NCBI GenBank assembly: GCA_025360105.1
Contig: JANYCT010000064.1
Location: forward strand, 1-64,000
Direction of reading: 5' to 3'
Source: Actinomycetes bacterium
Lineage (GTDB): Bacteria > Actinomycetota > Acidimicrobiia > Acidimicrobiales > Ilumatobacteraceae
DNA: 64,000 nucleotides
Positions 61,136-64,000 of this stretch are shown piece after piece (position 1 is the stretch's first letter; every line of letters begins with the position of its first letter). Both the position numbers and the translations under genes were made by a program. The notes under the pieces were generated by a model. The model saw only the letters and a program-made list of their open reading frames with translations. It searched no databases and was not told the DNA's origin.

Positions 61136-62965
61136 ATGCTGAACGTGGAGTCACCGATGCAGGGAACCGCTGTTGCCGTCTCGGTGGCCGCCGGTGACAT
61201 CGTGCGCGACGGGCAGACCGTGGTGCTGCTGGAGAGCATGAAGATGCTCCACGACGTGAAGGTGTCCGCCAGCGGAGTCGTACGGGAGGTGTTGGTTATC
61301 GAGGGTGCCACGGTGCTGGCCGGCCAACTGATGTGCGTGGTCGAGGTGGTCGAAGTTGCCCGGCACGCTGAGGTGGTCAAGGACACACAGGACCTCGCCT
61401 ACGTTCGACCCGATCTCGCCGAAGTGCTGTCGCGACACGACGTCGGCTTCGATGCTGCGCGTCCCGATGCCGTGCAGCGCCGTCGATCCGTCGGCCGCCG
61501 GACTGCGCGCGAGAACGTTGCCGATCTCGTCGATGACGGCTCCTTTATCGAGTACGGCCCGGTGGTCATCGCTGCGCAACGGCGTCGGCGTGCCATCGAC
61601 GATCTGATTGCGCGCACGCCGGCCGACGGCATGATCGGCGGCATCGGCACCGTGAACGGCGAACACTTCAGCGGACATGCGGCGCAGGTGGTTGCCGTGT
61701 CGTACGACTACACCGTGCTGGCGGGCACGCAGGGCCTGCAGAATCACCGCAAGAAGGACCGCCTCTTCGAACTGGCCGAACAGTTGCGCCTACCCGTGGT
61801 GTTCTTCACCGAGGGTGGCGGCGGGCGCCCCGGCGACACCGACGGCACGGGTGTGAGTGGCTTGGACTGCCTCGCGTTCGTGTGGTTTGCACAGCTCAGC
61901 GGCGCAGTGCCGCTCGTGGGCATCAACGCTGGCTATTGCTTCGCGGGCAACGCAGCCATCCTCGGGTGTTGCGATGTTGTCATCGCCACCGAGGATTCGA
62001 ACATCGGCATGGGTGGCCCGGCGATGATCGAAGGTGGTGGCCTGGGTGTGTTCGCACCCAAGGAGATCGGCCCGATCGAGGTGCAACGTGCCAACGGCGT
62101 CGTTGACATCGTGGTGCGCGACGAGACCGAGGCCGTTCGAGTTGCCAAGCAGTACCTGTCGTATTTCCAGGGCGCCGTGCACACGTTCGAGCACGCCGAC
62201 CAACGGTTGCTGCGTCATGTGATCCCCGAGGATCGCAAGCGCAGCTACGACGTGCGTGCGTTGGTCGACGCGTTGTTCGACACTGGTTCGGTACTCGAAC
62301 TTCGACGCGACTTCGGTCTCGGCATGATCACCGCGTTGGCTCGTATCGAAGGACTGCCCGTTGGCGTCATCGGCAACAATCCCAACCATCTGTCCGGCGC
62401 GATCGACAGCGATGGCGCCGACAAGGCCGCTCGCTTCATGCAGTTGTGCGACGCGTTCGACATCCCCATCATCTCCCTCTGCGACACGCCGGGGATGATG
62501 GTGGGGCCCGACATCGAGCGCGCCGCGTTGGTGCGTCACTGCAGCCGCCTCTTCGTGACCGGCGCAAACCTCACGGTTCCCTACATCACGCTCGTGACCC
62601 GCAAGGCCTACGGCCTCGGCGCGCAGGCGATGATGGGTGGCAGCACCAAGGCTCCGCTGGCGACGGTGGCGTGGCCCACCGGCGAGTTCGGTGGGATGGG
62701 GCTCGAAGGCGCTGTGCGTTTGGGTTACCGCAATGAGTTGGAAGCAGTGACCGATCCGATTGAGCGCGAGGCGTTGTTCCAACAGATGGTTGACCGCATG
62801 TACCAACACGGGAAGGCACTCAACGCTGCGTCACACTTTGAGATCGACGACGTGATCGACCCCATCGACACCCGTCGTTGGATCGCAACGCTGCTGCGTT
62901 CCACGCCGCCCGTGGCGCCGTGGTCGTCGCGCCCGAAGAAGCGGCCCAACGTCGACACCTGGTAG
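61136..62965 (+). CDS. Biotinyl-domain/carboxyltransferase fusion (acyl-CoA carboxylase type)
   Basis: 609 aa. Residues 1-75 are a biotin/lipoyl attachment domain with the biotinylation motif ESMKM (Lys36). From about residue 95 on there is a full acyl-CoA carboxylase carboxyltransferase, with EGGGGRPGDTDG, GYCFAGNAAILG, SNIGMGGPAMIEGGGLG, the CoA-binding region, and NNPNHLSGAIDSDGADKAARFMQLCDAFDIPIISLCDTPGMMVG. Usually the biotin domain is on the biotin carboxylase (AccA3-type) chain or free, so this order is unusual. No biotin carboxylase gene is in the window. The start is uncertain: GTG 61112 and GTG 61127 are in frame, and ATG 61136 begins where the biotin domain begins. Confidence 0.85.
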   Translation: MLNVESPMQGTAVAVSVAAGDIVRDGQTVVLLESMKMLHDVKVSASGVVREVLVIEGATVLAGQLMCVVEVVEVARHAEVVKDTQDLAYVRPDLAEVLSRHDVGFDAARPDAVQRRRSVGRRTARENVADLVDDGSFIEYGPVVIAAQRRRRAIDDLIARTPADGMIGGIGTVNGEHFSGHAAQVVAVSYDYTVLAGTQGLQNHRKKDRLFELAEQLRLPVVFFTEGGGGRPGDTDGTGVSGLDCLAFVWFAQLSGAVPLVGINAGYCFAGNAAILGCCDVVIATEDSNIGMGGPAMIEGGGLGVFAPKEIGPIEVQRANGVVDIVVRDETEAVRVAKQYLSYFQGAVHTFEHADQRLLRHVIPEDRKRSYDVRALVDALFDTGSVLELRRDFGLGMITALARIEGLPVGVIGNNPNHLSGAIDSDGADKAARFMQLCDAFDIPIISLCDTPGMMVGPDIERAALVRHCSRLFVTGANLTVPYITLVTRKAYGLGAQAMMGGSTKAPLATVAWPTGEFGGMGLEGAVRLGYRNELEAVTDPIEREALFQQMVDRMYQHGKALNAASHFEIDDVIDPIDTRRWIATLLRSTPPVAPWSSRPKKRPNVDTW

Positions 62966-62988
62966 CTCGCCACAATCCGTGGCCAGTC

Positions 62989-63615
62989 CTACTTGATGAG
63001 GTGATCGCGCGTGGCGCCCGCACTGTCGATCATCGCGAGCATCAACACGTCGCCAAGCACGTCACCAACGGGATGATCGAGTTGCAATGTGACACCGATA
63101 GTGGGCACCTTCAACGGGCCGCCGGGCCGGCCCCACCAGATCGTCACGTCGATCACGTCGCCGAGCCAGTCGATGTTCGACGACGTACGGATCACGGTGA
63201 ACGTGCCGAGCGGTTCACCCGACGCGTCGGTGAGCGCGTGCGGCCAGTAGGGCTCGTGGCGCCGGTCGTATGGATGGCCGTGCAACGTGGCGAGCAGGGC
63301 GCCGCTCGCATCAGCGAGCAGCGCGTTGCCGGCGCCATCGGGCGTGACGGTTCCGATCAGCGCGCCGTCTGGTCCGGTGATCGTGCTCGCCTTCACGGCG
63401 CACTCGATGGGGTACTGCGCGCCGGCGGTTTCGAGGGTGTACTTCGAAGCGCCGCCGTTCTTGAACCCCAGCAACACTCCCACGCCTTTGGCCTGAGTGA
63501 CCACGGCCAGGGGCTCGCCTGGGCCGGTGCGGTAGGTGAACGTGAGCGCGTTGTTGAGCTTGCGACCCATGCGTGAGTCGACGAGCGCGTGGTTACCCAA
63601 CATGGTTGTGGGCAT
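62989..63615 (-). CDS. Unidentified protein, possibly LURP-one/scramblase-like beta fold
   Basis: 208 aa, no family firmly recognised. There is no signal peptide or obvious membrane helix, and no cysteines or metal motifs stand out. The sequence is rich in Gly, Thr and Val in alternating patterns that fit a beta-sheet fold. The run of LLADASGALLATLHGH and GEPLGTFTVIRT resembles tubby/LURP-one or scramblase-like proteins, a weak impression only. ATG 63615 or ATG 63603 may be the start. Convergent with the carboxyltransferase fusion and divergent from the ilvB leader. Confidence 0.6.
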   Translation of the reverse strand: MPTTMLGNHALVDSRMGRKLNNALTFTYRTGPGEPLAVVTQAKGVGVLLGFKNGGASKYTLETAGAQYPIECAVKASTITGPDGALIGTVTPDGAGNALLADASGALLATLHGHPYDRRHEPYWPHALTDASGEPLGTFTVIRTSSNIDWLGDVIDVTIWWGRPGGPLKVPTIGVTLQLDHPVGDVLGDVLMLAMIDSAGATRDHLIK

Positions 63616-63735
63616 GCTGGGTGTGCGGTGGAGAGCGCAGCATCATGGCCACAAGTCTCGCGCATTGAGGCAGGTCCGAAATCCGGAACCCGCTCCAGAT
63701 GTTCGTTGCGGTTGCAAAACGTGTGCGTATCGTGG

Positions 63736-63741
63736 CACACT
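63736..63741 (+). promoter_or_regulatory. Putative -10 box for the ilvB leader mRNA
   Basis: CACACT, 7 nt, then GTG 63749; an alternative TATCGT lies at 63728-63733 with TTGCGG 16 nt before it. No Shine-Dalgarno precedes the leader ORF, so leaderless translation is likely. Confidence 0.45.
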
Positions 63742-63748
63742 CGGGACC

Positions 63749-63802
63749 GTGATTCGTGCTGCCAGCCTTTCCACCACAGCAATTCTCGTAGTACTCACCT
63801 AG
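63749..63802 (+). CDS. ilvB operon leader peptide (branched-chain amino acid attenuator)
   Basis: 17 residues, VIRAASLSTTAILVVLT, started by GTG and ended by TAG. Seven of 17 residues are Ile, Leu or Val, and five of the last six before the final Thr are consecutive (ILVVL). A terminator hairpin follows 31 nt later and ilvB starts 163 nt after its stop. This is the plan of classic ilv leader peptides: ribosome stalling on the branched-chain codons during shortage would change folding of the mRNA and allow read-through. It was identified here by reading; no expression evidence. Confidence 0.82.
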   Translation: MIRAASLSTTAILVVLT

Positions 63803-63831
63803 CGGCAACGGCTCCACGCCGTCTGTGCCGC
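63802..63831 (+). promoter_or_regulatory. Stable hairpin between leader peptide and terminator
   Basis: GCGGCA (63802-63807) pairs with TGCCGC (63826-63831) and ACGGC (63808-63812) with GCCGT (63818-63822), leaving a bulge CTG and loop TCCAC. The 5' arm begins at the leader stop codon, so a ribosome on the leader would open it. It is the likely segment 1-2 or pause hairpin. Confidence 0.6.
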
Positions 63832-63833
63832 AC

Positions 63834-63864
63834 GACCTCCCAATCGGGAGGTCATTTCGTTTTT
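63834..63864 (+). terminator. Intrinsic terminator of the ilvB leader
   Basis: A perfect 8-bp stem GACCTCCC (63834-63841) and GGGAGGTC (63846-63853) with loop AATC, followed by ATTTCGTTTTT. A second small hairpin GGCCA/TGGCC follows at 63866-63880. Confidence 0.82.
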
Positions 63865-63965
63865 CGGCCACGTTCTGGCCAAAACCAACAGCAGTAGTTT
63901 TCGCAACTCACCCCGTCCACGTACCGAGTATCAAAGAATCGCCGAGTAGCAATGAGGAGTACCAC

Positions 63966-64000
63966 GTGAAGATGACAGGGGCGCAAGCCCTCATCAAGGC
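63966..64000 (+). CDS. ilvB: Acetolactate synthase large subunit, first codons (partial)
   Basis: The first 11 full codons read VKMTGAQALIK, matching the usual N-terminal core (TGAQALIK) of IlvB/acetohydroxyacid synthase large subunits. GTG 63966 was chosen because GAGGAG (63954-63959) lies 6 nt upstream; ATG 63972 is in frame. Identity is strengthened by the leader and terminator upstream. The gene leaves the window to the right; ilvN and ilvC would be expected beyond it. Confidence 0.82.
   Translation, partial: MKMTGAQALIK

Noticed and set aside
63834-63880. Classical antiterminator (2:3) pairing in the ilvB leader
   Set aside because: I looked for a segment in 63802-63833 able to pair with either terminator arm and found only short matches (GACC/GGTC), so I report the leader and terminator but not an antiterminator.
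1-64000. CRISPR array, prophage, insertion sequence, tRNA or rRNA genes
   Set aside because: I searched intergenic gaps for regular repeats with spacers, transposase motifs, integrases and cloverleaf-type sequences and saw none. The tandem repeats found have no spacers and no cas genes nearby.

Overview
This is a G+C-rich chromosomal segment with densely packed genes on both strands. It very probably comes from an actinobacterium, and most likely from the class Acidimicrobiia (Ilumatobacter-like). That placement is inferred from gene content and promoter style, not from a marker gene. The supporting signs are MDMPI/DinB-type and DUF3054 proteins, a mycobacterial-type SodA, an Eis-like acetyltransferase, an inositol-phosphate synthase, lipobox and Tat-lipobox transport lipoproteins, and many starts sitting 6-7 nt behind a TANNNT box, which suggests leaderless mRNAs. 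I see no phage, integrase, transposase, CRISPR array, rRNA or tRNA gene.

Layout. 1-9.7 kb: a zinc-ribbon membrane protein running off the left edge, a maleylpyruvate-isomerase-like protein, a NifJ-type pyruvate:ferredoxin oxidoreductase coupled to a dihydroorotate-dehydrogenase-like flavoprotein, an acyl-CoA ligase, an ArgE/DapE deacylase and an SDR. 9.7-18.8 kb: a second SDR, a cyclase-family hydrolase, then a branched-chain-amino-acid-type ABC importer with two paralogous binding lipoproteins, a fused LivH-LivM permease, LivG, LivF and a small two-helix membrane protein. 18.9-32 kb: SodA, a GH3 beta-glucosidase overlapping an enoyl-CoA hydratase, a hydantoinase-A-type protein, a nitroreductase, an acyl-CoA dehydrogenase, an MFS exporter, a small lipoprotein, an Eis-like acetyltransferase, an amidohydrolase of the N-carbamoylase family and a VOC protein. 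32-36 kb: gatC-gatA-gatB, with a proline-rich membrane protein upstream. 36-44.4 kb: a divergent alpha-galactoside cassette. One arm holds the Tat binding lipoprotein, two permeases and a GH36 alpha-galactosidase. The other holds a DeoR regulator, the sugar-ABC ATPase and GalT. 44.4-50.9 kb: Lgt, an alpha/beta hydrolase, ferredoxin, a TPR/HD-GYP protein, an M48 protease, YbaK and an amidohydrolase. 50.9-64 kb: a neighbourhood rich in branched-chain amino acid functions. It contains two threonine-dehydratase-like PLP enzymes, IlvD, an IlvG-like TPP enzyme and, at the right edge, the start of ilvB behind an apparent ilv leader-peptide attenuator. Interspersed are a flavin reductase, 5-formyl-THF cyclo-ligase, myo-inositol-phosphate synthase, a TrpB2-type enzyme, a biotinyl/carboxyltransferase fusion and an unidentified protein.

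The most interesting non-coding signals are four. (1) The ilvB leader: an 18-codon ORF in which 7 of 17 residues are I/L/V, followed by an intrinsic terminator. (2) A family of about 41-43-bp nested palindromes in two intergenic pairs (27.0 and 53.7 kb), resembling REP elements. (3) Several palindromic or iterated operator-like sites (13.15, 27.24, 41.5 and 48.3 kb). (4) The recurrent TANNNT-N6/7-start leaderless promoter arrangement.
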